Below, piece after piece: positions 1 to 9,690 of a stretch of 64,000 nucleotides of DNA (within the stretch, counting starts at the first letter, position 1; each line of letters begins with the position of its first letter). The DNA is from Liolophura sinensis. Lineage: Eukaryota; Mollusca; Polyplacophora; Chitonida; Chitonidae. A program made the position numbers and the translations under genes. Location: positions 5,380,044-5,444,043 of the forward strand of contig NC_088301.1 in NCBI RefSeq assembly GCF_032854445.1, written 5' to 3'. The notes beneath the pieces were generated by a model, which saw only the letters and a list, made by a program, of their open reading frames with translations, did not search any database and was not told the DNA's origin.

Positions 1-245
1 GATATGTACATATCTAAATACATACAAACGTAATGACATACGTTGTACCTCCATACGAACATAGATACATATATACATACCCTTATACCTACATACGTAC
101 ATACCCACATACCTACATACGTACAAACATACATATGTACTTACCTACATTTATACGTAAGTACCAACATACCTGGATACAGACATACATATATACCTAC
201 ATATCTACACACCTACATGCCTACCTACCTACCTACATACATAAA
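1..245. repeat. CATA/CCTA-type tetranucleotide microsatellite
   Basis: Imperfect runs of CATA, CCTACATA and CGTACATA fill this stretch. It lies in intron 5 of collagen copy A and matches 58380-58625 in copy E. Open frames in it read as Tyr-Ile-His-Thr repeats and are not genes. Confidence 0.9.
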
Positions 246-1015
246 TACATATGAGCTTATGAGTTTATTACAGGACAGCAGGGGATGTTCACTACCATCA
301 GTCTATTGTACTTCAGTGGCTTATGTGCACAACCGTTGGTTATTACACCTTGTTAGTTTATGTGTACGTTTATTCGTCTTTTTCATTTCAGCAACTTGTT
401 GCTGTCTCGCTTGTCGCTCAGTTCTGAGAAGTTAGAGCAAGGGGACATGACTGGTTAGCTTTGTTTCAATATAATGTGACTGGCAAGGGTGGGTTGTCAT
501 GTTTGGTGTCTTTGGCGTGATAGAAACTGAGGAGTCGTATGTTTGTTTGGAGACACAGCCACCAAACAACAGCCACTGTTTTGTGTGCACGTGTTATATG
601 GTGACGTAAGCACTTGGACAAACGCATTTGTTTGTGTACTTGTTATACCTTAAAGAGAGAACGACCACACTTGTGTGTGGTGAAGTCAACAGGAGAAGAA
701 ATAACAATCTAAAATAGATTTGAAATTTTAACTTCAGTCTATGATCGCTTTGCAATCTAGGGGCCAGCACCTATATGATGACGTCAACAGGAGAGCACAC
801 CACATTAGGGTGTTATTTAGGGTCTATGCTGACGTCAGTACAGGGACGACCATCAGCAAGAGTGAATGCCGAATGAAAAAGATGCTAGTCCGTCAATCCT
901 TAGGTCACGTAAGCTGTTAGTTTAGTTCTAATCTCAGAAAATATCTAAAGGCTCTTGCTAATCGTAACTCTTGAAAATTGTTGTGCAACTTAGCTGCAAT
1001 ATGCTTATTTTTTAC
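246..1015 (-). other. Intron 5 of copy A, non-repeat part
   Basis: No gene is seen here. The first 150 bases are degraded minisatellite-like sequence with repeated motifs such as TTCAGT..TTATGTGTAC. From about 590 to 850 there are several TGACGTMA motifs (near 600, 780 and 830). The stretch is almost identical to 58630-59433 in copy E. Confidence 0.6.
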
Positions 1016-1159
1016 CTGAATATAATCTTTGCGAATGATCCGGACAGATATTTCTTCCCCAGCGGGTGTAGACCACTCCTCCTGAAAATCGGTAAAACAC
1101 ACTGGAATGACTAGCTAATACTAAAATCAACAGGTACTTTTAAGCACGGTGTGGCTATG

Positions 1160-1319
1160 TTTTGGCAAAGTGAAGCGTCACTTCTGATGTCTTTAGCATA
1201 ATGTTACAGTGAGACAGCATACATATGTCGACACTGTCCTTTTGGCAAAGTGAAGCGTCACTTCTGATGTCTTTAGCATAATGTTACAGTGAGACAGCAT
1301 ACATATGTCGACACTGTCC
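1160..1319. repeat. Perfect 80-bp tandem duplication in intron 4 of copy A
   Basis: 1160-1239 and 1240-1319 are identical, starting TTTTGGCAAAGTG and ending ACACTGTCC. Copies B to E have one unit at the matching place, so the duplication is private to copy A and recent, or an assembly artefact. Confidence 0.95.
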
Positions 1320-1953
1320 AGATCTGCTACCAGTACATCTCAGTCGTGATATATAATATAAGGGTATAAACGACGTTACACACAAAGTCAGGAAAAATTA
1401 TGGCAGGATTTTTACTTATTCGCTAGTTACAACAGGTCGCGTATTGATATATACTTGGTCATTTGGTTTACAAACCCCTATTTTATAGCAAGGATATTTA
1501 AATTTTATTGACTATCATAACCTGGCTTAACCATCAAGATCAGTATATAGCTACTAAATAAAAGATACAGAAAAACCAAATTGGACACGACCACGTCAAA
1601 TTGCTCAGTAGTGATAAAATGTATATGTTCTTATATTACAAAAGAAAAGCCAGCAGAATCATTTCAATTGCTGCTAAAAGAATTGGTCATTCATTGCCCC
1701 TTTACTATAAATGTCAAAATCCTGTTTTAAAATAACGATATGAACACTATATTCATGTCTTCCCGTTTTCTCATATTTTTACATATTATGCTTTCTTACC
1801 ATGACTTATGGAGTTTGTGTCCTCCTCTGTTCTCATTGTACCGTCTCCGGTGTTCACACCAGAACGGCCGATGTTGGCAGAAGCCAATCGCTCTACGAGA
1901 GTCTGGAAAATCTTGTCCAATTGATTGTCCAGATTTATCAAACTCTGAGGTCC

Positions 1954-3729
1954 CTAGGAGGGACAAACAATTACACGTACATGTAAATTGTCGTGATTTG
2001 AATGCTTGCATGAGATACACATTTTTTATGTTTATGTTATGACAAGAGGCCGTGAAAAAAGCAAATCTTTATGTGATATTCGTACTTTTAATATACTGTT
2101 GATTATTGCATCAAACGCCTTCACTGTAAGTGTTTAATTCTTAAAATGAGTATAAAATTTAATTCTCTTGTAAGTAAATATGCATAGAATGTTCAGAATA
2201 TGTTTACACTCTGTTTTGTAATTGTGTCTTGTTCGTCCTCTCCCCAGGGGCTATGGTCTGTATATTTATGGTCATGAATTCTATGGCCACGCTGGACAGG
2301 TAAAATTGCGCAATTAAAGCGTACATGGGACACATATTTTCAAATATTATTAAAAATTGATGCAATAGAGTCCATTTCTTTTAGCCCTCGGCCTATATAT
2401 AGCTGTTTGTAAAATCAGCCATGCTCGCTACTAAAGTGGATTTTAGTCAGTGACACGTTGCAACCTAAGCTGTACACATGGATGTTGGAAATTGATATTC
2501 TTGCACAGAAAATGAAGCTAGAATACTTTTTACTAATTCATGACATTAACTTGATAAGCTTGATTTTGAGAGCAAGAACGCATTGTGTTGTGCTCACAGG
2601 AGTATGGTATTAGAGTTGAATGTTAAAAAATTGAAAAATAGAGTTCCTGGTGTTGAATCCAGACTCTAGGGAGTTGCAACATTATGAATTAAAATTGTAT
2701 TTAAGCATTTTATTTGCAATAGTTTAGACGAACACCATATCAATTTGTAGAGATTTGTGGTGTTAGGTGTCACCAACGAGAGGCAGTTTTTGGAAAACGA
2801 ATAAGACTGAATGTACAAACCGTTGCGATTGGCTAAAAGAAATAAACTATGGCATGGTTTACGATTTGAATACTGATTTCACTTAATCACCCAGACATTC
2901 CTTGGGTCTTACCAACATCACCGAAAGCTCTTTGCATACCGTCTTCCTAATTTCATATTTTTTTTATACTTTCTTAATTCTTTGGTGGTTGGTACCTTCC
3001 GCTACGAATTATGAGAAGATAAGGCTTCTGAATTGATCTTTTAAGAGTATTTCTTACTTTTGGAAGAAGAATATGGGAAATGGAATATGATAGGCTCACT
3101 CTTCACCAGAATTCAGTTAAGCCCTGCTTCACAAATTATGACGTACTGAGTCCCCTCCACCCTCACAAACCCTGCCCTCTTGATCTTCAAATTTTAGAGA
3201 GTACATATGTGTGCCAGTAAACCCCCAACTCCACAAGAGCTACAGAAAGACCAGAGTGCGGTATGATGAGTGCACATCTTCTTGACAATAGTTTCATGTA
3301 CTGCAGACATGTTCAGCACGTGCAGACATATTTGGCACGTGCAGACATATCTATCGCGTATTATTCAGAGAGTAGACAAAAATGCATTTTTTTAACATGC
3401 TAGAAACGAAGAGGCAATTTTACTGATACAAGTCTCGTCTATGATTTGGGATTTATATATACCTAAGTGCTAGTATTTCTCATTTGCCCTTCGTGGTTAT
3501 ATTTAGATGTCTCCATTTGTGTGGAACAAAATCAATTGAAGGACTGCCGTCAGACGGAACCAGTACACATCATAATGACAACTGCATTTATCACATAATT
3601 CATGTTGTTAATACACACAGCCGATGTCAGATATCTTGGCAGGAAGCCAAAGTACTGTTGTTTCGTCATAGTAATTGATATGTTCAATAAATATTATAGG
3701 GATGGGCGATTAGCTTCGTAATTACTTAC
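1954..3729 (-). other. Intron 3 of copy A with the intronic paralogous block
   Basis: No gene is seen. About 2390-3000 is a shortened version of a block found in intron 3 of every copy and, more diverged, upstream of exon 1 of the units. Copy A lacks the piece present in E at about 60755-60960. The rest is AT-rich intron matching E. Confidence 0.6.
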
Positions 3730-4647
3730 TGGAGGCCCTTTCTCTCCCGCGGGTCCGGGCGGCCCATAAGGCCCCTGGATTCCGTCTCTTCCGTCCCGAC
3801 CATCCCGACCATCCCGACCCGGAGTCCACAAACAATCAGCGGGAGCACCTATAAGCCAAGGTGAAAAACTCATATGTTGCCCATTTTTGAAATTTTACAA
3901 TTAACGGCAAAGCTATAAGAAAATCTAAAAACTAATCATACCGTGACGCTGTGGTGGTCCTTATCCAGTGTAGAGGTTAACAGCAACGTGTTTAGGAGTA
4001 AGTGGAGTTGTACATGAGTAACCAGTATTGCCAGACAAGGAATAATGCAAACTGTAGCTTCCTGTATTTAGAGAACATGTCGTGAACAGGTGAATAATTT
4101 GAATGGGCGCATTGTTCAACGGAAACAGAGCTGTTGGACAGCATAAAGAAAACTTTCATGGCGCAATGAAGAGAAACGCTATCCGATCATTTATTCTTGG
4201 CAAATTTAGTGGTTAAGTGTTAAGTTTTATCATCGACATCAGAATGGCAATAGTTCAGAAATATGATAATGTTAAAGTCTCTTGCCTGAAGCTGATCTTT
4301 TCCACTCTACTCTCTTCTCCGAGTTTTAATGAACAAGGAAATAAGCCATTCACCCAGATTCCAAGTCACTGATTTGCACTTATTTCAACTATTTTAGTTC
4401 TTATTCGGAAAATCGATTTGAAAACAAACTGTTCGCAGCTGCTGTAGATTATGGTGTAGGCAATTGTAGGTGTCAATCGTCGATCAGTGCATCCATAAAT
4501 CACTTTCACTCACCTGACCAATCAGAAAGGTGCACAACAAGACGACAATGATAATCATCTTCAACACACTTGTAAAGCTACAGTATATTGGCTGTATCTA
4601 CAGAACAGTAGCAAGTTTTAGTTTGGCTAGGTGAAATCAACAGAGTG

Positions 4648-4656
4648 TATTTATAA
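4648..4656 (-). promoter_or_regulatory. TATA box of copy A
   Basis: Minus-strand TTATAAATA lies 90 bp upstream of the exon 1 ATG. The same motif sits at the same distance in copies B and D. The transcription start is inferred to be about 30 bp downstream, giving a 5' leader of about 60 nt. Confidence 0.6.
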
Positions 4657-4659
4657 GGC

Positions 4660-5281
4660 AGACTGACACCAGATATCTACACAACCAGTCCACATGGACG
4701 GTCTGTTTATATATCTTACTTACAAGTCGAAAGTTGTTTATGTAAACTCATCTCATAATACTGAGCGTTTATATATTTACACTTTTGGTTGTATATGAGA
4801 AGAAATACTTTCCTAGTAAATTAAACTGTTCTATATGGCACGTGAGGCCCTTTCCACATTTACATGTGGCTAGCGTGGGAATGTTCCCCTGATGTTGCTT
4901 GGGTTTTCTGTAACTCACTTTAAATATACATGTAGTCACACGGTAAACAGAAGGAATTTCATTTCATATCCGTCACTGGATGTTGGCAGCAGAGTGTTTA
5001 TTCGGGTGGAATTCGTATAAGGGTTATAGGTTCTGAGGTGACATTTCCTGGAATATTGGACTTTCGAAAACGGAATATGAGGGATTGTAGATAACATTTA
5101 AATATTTACATTTAAAAAATTAAACAATTTGGCAGCTATACATAAAATATAAAACTGTGGTATTTGTTCTGGATGAAGTGATATTTATATGAGAATCTGA
5201 AGTTAGAATGTCTATTGAAACGGCCATTCTAGACTTAATTAACTGGTGGCATTCGTATATCTGGTGTTCTGAGCGGCTAGC
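4660..5281. other. Conserved upstream flank of copy A
   Basis: No gene is seen. The region is shared by all units (compare 63400-64000, 53540-54130, 38260-38870 and 27440-28000). A conserved segment around 4830-4950 contains CACGTGAGGCCC and a CATTTACATGTGGCTAGC stretch. Its conservation across copies mostly reflects duplication and is not proof of regulatory function. Confidence 0.45.
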
Positions 5282-5469
5282 CTCTCACCATTGCAAGCTT
5301 AATCTAAGTCATCTCCAATTGCATAGGTGGGAAGATTTTCCTACAACTTGCGGATTGTCGTGGCTTTTTTCGGGACATAGTCAGTTTTTACTAAGCATAC
5401 TTTTTGTCCCCGTCATACAAGTGAAACATCCTCGTTACGGCTTGAAACACCTATCAAATCAATAAATTA
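5282..5469 (+). mobile_element. Old, diverged SINE copy
   Basis: The segment from CTCTCACCATTGC to AATCAATAAATT follows the order of the younger SINEs in this window: the CTCACCAAT box, the central CCTCTCC..GGGAAG part, the CGTCATACAAGTGAAA stretch, and the tail ACACC..TCAAATAAATAA. It is heavily mutated. Orthologous copies at 28001 and 38871 show it was present before the array expanded. Confidence 0.6.
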
Positions 5470-6514
5470 ATCACCAGAATGATGATGGATTAGTATTGAT
5501 TATCCAACCAGTGTTGCTATTAGCGACAGAATTTATAATCAGTATTTACTTTAACAGTTTAATGACGCGTTAATTGTTTTATTTGATTAATTTTTGGATG
5601 TTTGATTGATTGGTGTTTACCCCAAGAACTTTTAACTTATATGACAGCGGTGAGGTTTATGGATAGAGGCTTTCTATACTGTACGAGAGTTCGTCTGACA
5701 GCTATAGTGTGTAGATAAACGAGATCGATCCTGTATCCTCCTTGATATAAATTTTATCTGATCATCACTGAATGAGAATCTTCCAGGTTGTAGAACAACT
5801 TTTCCTCAAATATAACCTACAGGACTAGTCTTACGACATTTATATTATACAGATCCTAATTTTGACTGAAAATCAGGTCATGTCAAAATACTCTAACATG
5901 ATAGGTGTGCTCTACATGGGCTTACACCTGGATGTGAGTATAGGGCCTACCGAGAGTTAAGGAAGAGTCGAGGAGAACGATTGTGTCAGTGTAACATGAC
6001 TTAGTAAGGTAACGAGTTCTGTTTGTCTTATTAGTGCAACTTCGCGTAAACAAAACGCAAAGTGCATCCTGGTAATCATTACATGTATACATATAGTTTA
6101 AAGTTACATCTCGGGGGTGAGTGAAGCGGATATGGTAATGGTTACCATTTTTACACCTGGTTTTGGTAGGATTATAAAAAACAACGAATAAGCGTTTTGC
6201 AGAGATACATTGTTATGGTCTATTTCTTATAGTGAGTCGCCTATATTCAGATGTCTGTAAACTCAGTCATACTTGCTACCAAAATTGCCTTTATTGAGCG
6301 ACACATAACAATACAAGCTCTACACACTGAAAATGTTGAACATCCATACTATTGCAAAAAAATGCAGTTAGAATAATTTTTCTCATTTATAATGTTAAAC
6401 TCCACAGGCTTAGTTTATACACCAAGAACTTGTTACCTCAGGTGACGTCATCATTATTCAAACGTATGTTACATGTATGCCTGGAGAGTATTTTGTTTTA
6501 CAATGGCTGCACCA
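5470..6514. other. A-B intergenic, conserved unit sequence
   Basis: No gene is seen. The sequence matches the upstream flanks of B, C and D (for example 28197-29300). From about 6235 it is the intergenic member of the paralogous block pair whose other member is in intron 3. Confidence 0.5.
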
Positions 6515-7067
6515 CCAATCGGTTTGAACAAACTAGTGTCTCTGCAAATTGACTACATCGCTTTAATTTCCTAAAATCCACCATTAAATCTATACTGCCG
6601 TGAGATCATATACTACAAGAGATATAATAAAATTGATTTAGTAAGTTATATTATACTAAGTTGGTTAGCGCGCTAGCGCAGCGTAATGACCCAGTCTCTT
6701 ACCAATGCGGTCGCTGGGAGTTCAAGTCAAGCTCATGCTGGCTTGATCTCCGGCCGTACGTTGGAAGGTTTGCGGATGGTCGTGGGTTTCCCCAGGGCTG
6801 TGCCCGGATTCCACCCACCATAATGCTGGCCGCCGTCGTATAAGTGAAATATTCTTGAGTACGGCGTAAAACACCAATTAAATAAAAAAAATGCATGTAT
6901 GTTATACTAAAACGTGTGAACATCTTCAAATATAACAGTGTCACTAACAGGGTTTACAGTTAAGTGAGAGTAATTTAGGTACCTGATGTCGCCCTCCATC
7001 AAACATGTTGATCTCCGCCCAGTACCCAACATGCCATTGGTTTTAAATAATTCTGATGTCACCGCGA
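6515..7067. repeat. Left copy of a displaced 0.55-kb duplication
   Basis: From GGTTTGAACAAACT to GATGTCACCGCG this segment is nearly identical to 13258-13820, including a SINE at the same internal position. It must therefore have duplicated after the SINE inserted. The left copy breaks off into a SINE tail at 7068. Confidence 0.85.
6660..6891 (+). mobile_element. tRNA-derived SINE, 5'-truncated head
   Basis: The copy begins inside the tRNA-like head (TTGGTTAGCGCGCTAGCGCA), runs through the B-box-like GGGAGTTCAAGTC, then the conserved central part (CCGGCCGTACGTTGG .. ATAATGCTGGCCGCC), and ends in ACACCAATTAAATAAA with an A-rich tail. Confidence 0.85.
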
Positions 7068-7110
7068 GGCGTAAAACACCAATGAAATAAAAAAAATAAA
7101 TAAATACACT
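7068..7110 (+). mobile_element. SINE 3' tail fragment
   Basis: GGCGTAAAACACCAATGAAA followed by AATAAATAAATA is only the 3' end of the same SINE family, joined directly to the end of the duplicated block. Confidence 0.7.
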
Positions 7111-8459
7111 CTTCAAAAAAAGAAACGCAAAATGAAATTCAAAAATGATACTTACAATTTTTGTACACATATGTTAACTCAAACAGTTTTGTAGGGTTGC
7201 ACATTGTTACGGGAATGTTTCAGAAGATCATCCTTGACCAAACGCAAAAAAAAATGATTTTGAACGGTTTTATCAATTAGGATTGTTAGGATGTGCGTTG
7301 ATGTCGTATCGTGAAATGAACTTGGTAATCCCGGTTTAAAATGTATTCATTTAAACGAGTGTTCATTTGCAGACGTGCCATTTCAAGTCTGCAAACTCGT
7401 TCACCGTGAAAGTAAAGGTTAAGGTCAGGAACAATTCATTGTGATATTCTCAAGGGTTCATGTAGATGCAGGTGTGACATAAACTCGGCACACATTTATC
7501 ATAAAATAAACCAAATGACCATTAAAAAGGTAAAGATCACTAACAATGAATCCGTGTAGATGCAGGTGTGACATAAACTCGGCACACATTTATCATAAAA
7601 TAAACCAAATGACCATTAAAAAGGTAAAGATCACTAACAATGAATAGGGTACTCTCAAATAAGATATACATAGATTTCGTTATTTTTCATTATTTTTGAT
7701 CTATGCCTTCAGAGATATACAAGCGCTAACTCCTATTCTTCTTTAGCGGCTGTGTACATGCCTTTTCACTTTAACAATCTTGTCGTCATGAACAACTAAT
7801 TCAAGGTCAAAAATAACCAACAGGGTTCTTTTCCAACGTTAGATGCATCCGTGACACTAATATAACAACCATGGCTTTAACTGTTGAAGACATAACATGG
7901 TTACCCCAATATAACATAAAAACACTGACGACCTTAAAAGCACTGGCCAAGGTGGCCAAGATGGAGTTTTCTCCCGTGTATGAGGAGTATATGGAATACG
8001 ATATATTGACTTTGCCTCATGCCTTCAAAAGATATCATGTTTTCATGCGCAACATATAATTTAACTTTAGCGGACCTCTTCGCAATAAAAAACATGTCAA
8101 GGTCATATTTTCTATATAGATTTTTTTTATTTTTTATATAGATATTATGTACATCTATGACACAAGAATGGTAAACTTGACTTCAAGCTTTGCAGGGAGA
8201 GAGCGTTTACAGGAAAGTGGAGAGACGGACGGACAGATGGATGCAGGATGCAACAGCAATACTTCAAGGCCAACTCTGGGCTGAGGAATTATTAAAACAT
8301 ATCGTTACTTCTCACAGCTTTGAGATCTATAAAATATCCCCAACAGATATACATTTATAAACCCATGTAAACAAGAATATCCAGCCGTGTCAAAGCCGAT
8401 TTGGTGGTGGGATGTGTGCACTGCCACGGGCGCGTGACATGTCAGCACAGATTGTGTAG
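7111..8459. other. Unassigned A-B intergenic DNA
   Basis: AT-rich and not present in the other units. It starts with CACTCTTCAAAAAAAGAAAC, which looks like a transposon end, but I find no matching inverted end and no transposase. Near 8215 there is a GGACGGACAGATGGATGC motif of the sort seen at repeat ends. No gene is supported. Confidence 0.4.
7461..7644. repeat. 94-bp-period direct duplication
   Basis: The 90-base segment beginning TGTAGATGCAGGTGTGACAT at 7461 is repeated from 7555 with no mismatch that I can see. Confidence 0.9.
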
Positions 8460-8760
8460 GCTACTACATGCATTTTGTGATTAATACTGGCTTAGTTCAC
8501 GAGACAGCGGGTAATGTGTACAGCCAGCTTTCTGTTACATTTGAACAATTTATATACACCCACATTGGTCTATTGCAGTACGATCGTGCATGTGCACTAC
8601 CAACAGTTTGTTACACCTCAGTTTATGTGTACAGCCGTTGGTGTATTACAACTCGGCAGTTTGTGTGTACAACCGTTGGTGTATTACAATTCAGCAGTTT
8701 ATGTGTATTATCATTGATCTATTACATCCGAGCAGTTAAAGTGTGCTACATGCATTTTTG
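8460..8760. repeat. Minisatellite, about 48-bp period
   Basis: Repeated units have the form TTTATGTGTACA..CGTTGGTGTATTACAATTCAGCAG. The motif is related to the longer minisatellite found in intron 5 of B, C and D. Confidence 0.7.
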
Positions 8761-8810
8761 ATCTTTCATATCTCATCAGTTTATGGATACTACCATTGTT
8801 TCATTCCATC

Positions 8811-8953
8811 TCCGGCCGTATGTGGGAAGGTGTGTCAGCAAACTGCGGATGGTCGTGGGTTTCCCCCGGGCTCTGCCCGGTTTCCTCTCACCATAATGCT
8901 GGCCGCCGTCGTATAAGTGAAATATTCTTGAGTACGGCGTAAGTAAATAAATA
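8811..8953 (+). mobile_element. SINE fragment without tRNA head
   Basis: Central part and tail only (TCCGGCCGTATGTGGGAAGG .. GAGTACGGCGTAAGTAAATA). It is inserted between two arms of minisatellite-related sequence that face each other (8768-8808 and 8958-8998). Confidence 0.8.
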
Positions 8954-9040
8954 TGCCGAGATGGAATACACCATACTAGTATCCATAAACTGATGAGATC
9001 TAACAGACCATTGGTTTTACACATAACCTGTTGAGATGGA

Positions 9041-9264
9041 GTGAAGCAATGGTAGCATCCAAAAACTGAATTTAATAATAGACTATTGGTCTAACAGATA
9101 ACTTGTTGAGATCTCCATCTCAGCAAGTTATGTGTAAGACCAATGGTCTACTACAACTCATCAGTATATAGAATCTACCATTGTTTCTTTCCATCTCAAC
9201 AAGTTATCTGTTAGACCAATAGTCTATTATTAAATTCAGTTTTTGGATGCTACCATTGCTTCAC
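9041..9264. repeat. Perfect 72-bp inverted repeat with 80-bp spacer
   Basis: 9041-9112 (starting GTGAAGCAATGGTAGCATCC) is the exact reverse complement of 9193-9264. The spacer contains further imperfect inverted copies of the same minisatellite-like unit, so the region can form a long hairpin. Confidence 0.95.
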
Positions 9265-9273
9265 TTCACTCAC

Positions 9274-9690
9274 TGGAACACGAAAACAAGACAATGATAA
9301 TCATCTTGAACACTGCAGTAAAACAGCAGCATCTGAGCTATGACTGTATAAGCATAATGATGGTTAGTTCTGCAAGAGAATGATTGACGCTAAAGCTGTT
9401 ACGCGGCTAGTGAATTATACTCATATATTCTCATATGATACGTGATACCTTTTAAAATCTACTTGTGGATAGCTTGGGAATGTTCTTGGTGGTGCTGGCA
9501 CGTATTTCCTGTAACTGACTGTACTGTCACACATTCATCACAATAGAAATTTCACTTTATGCGGGACTAGATATTTGAGTGTATATTTGGGTATAAATCA
9601 TACAGATGCCTCTGGTTAAGAGGTGACATTTGCTGTATTAACAGACTTTCTTACAGAAAATGGAATGCGAAAGATTACGGAAAAATGTAA
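9274..9690 (-). pseudogene. Relic of a sixth collagen gene copy (exon 1 and promoter region)
   Basis: 9274-9304 on the minus strand starts ATGATTATCATTGTCTTG, like exon 1 of the intact copies. It then loses about 14 bases before a GTGAGTG donor-like end. The following 380 bases match the upstream flank of the other copies at clearly lower identity, including GCTTGGGAATGTTC, TTCCTGTAACT and GAGGTGACATTT. No exons 2-6 are found nearby. Confidence 0.7.

Larger units (their letters stand above)
1016..4558 (-). pseudogene. Short-chain collagen C4-like gene, copy A (exons 1-5, damaged)
   Basis: Read from high to low coordinates: exon 1 4514-4558 (signal peptide MIIIVVLLCTFLIGQ), exon 2 remnant 4286 to about 4319, exon 3 3730-3848 (collagen triplets), exon 4 1800-1953, exon 5 1016-1081 (contains YTRWGRNICP). 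Exon 6 would lie left of the window. Compared with copy E, about half of exon 2 and its acceptor are deleted, fused to sequence from further upstream, and the remaining part has one extra base. The exon 2 donor is GC rather than GT. Exon 3 has two compensating one-base indels that change the Cys-Cys segment to Cys-Leu-Trp-Thr. The product family is secreted short-chain collagen. This copy probably makes no normal protein, although splicing that skips exon 2 cannot be excluded. Confidence 0.8.

Noticed and set aside
917-1102. Minus-strand ORF over exon 5 (FQEEWSTPAGEEISVRIIRK), also at 48531-48830
   Set aside because: It reads exon 5 in the wrong frame. The phase that joins exons 4 and 6 gives the YTRWGRNICP signature instead.
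3780-3835. GC-rich island as a CpG promoter
   Set aside because: The GC richness comes from Gly-Arg-Asp and Gly-Pro codons of the collagen exon.
7871-8059. 62-codon ORF starting MALTVEDITWLPQYNIK
   Set aside because: Unique in the window, no recognisable domain, no splice or promoter context, in AT-rich DNA. Possibly repeat debris.
8460-8760. CRISPR-like repeat-spacer array
   Set aside because: Units are imperfect, contiguous and spacer-free, and the genome is eukaryotic. This is a minisatellite.
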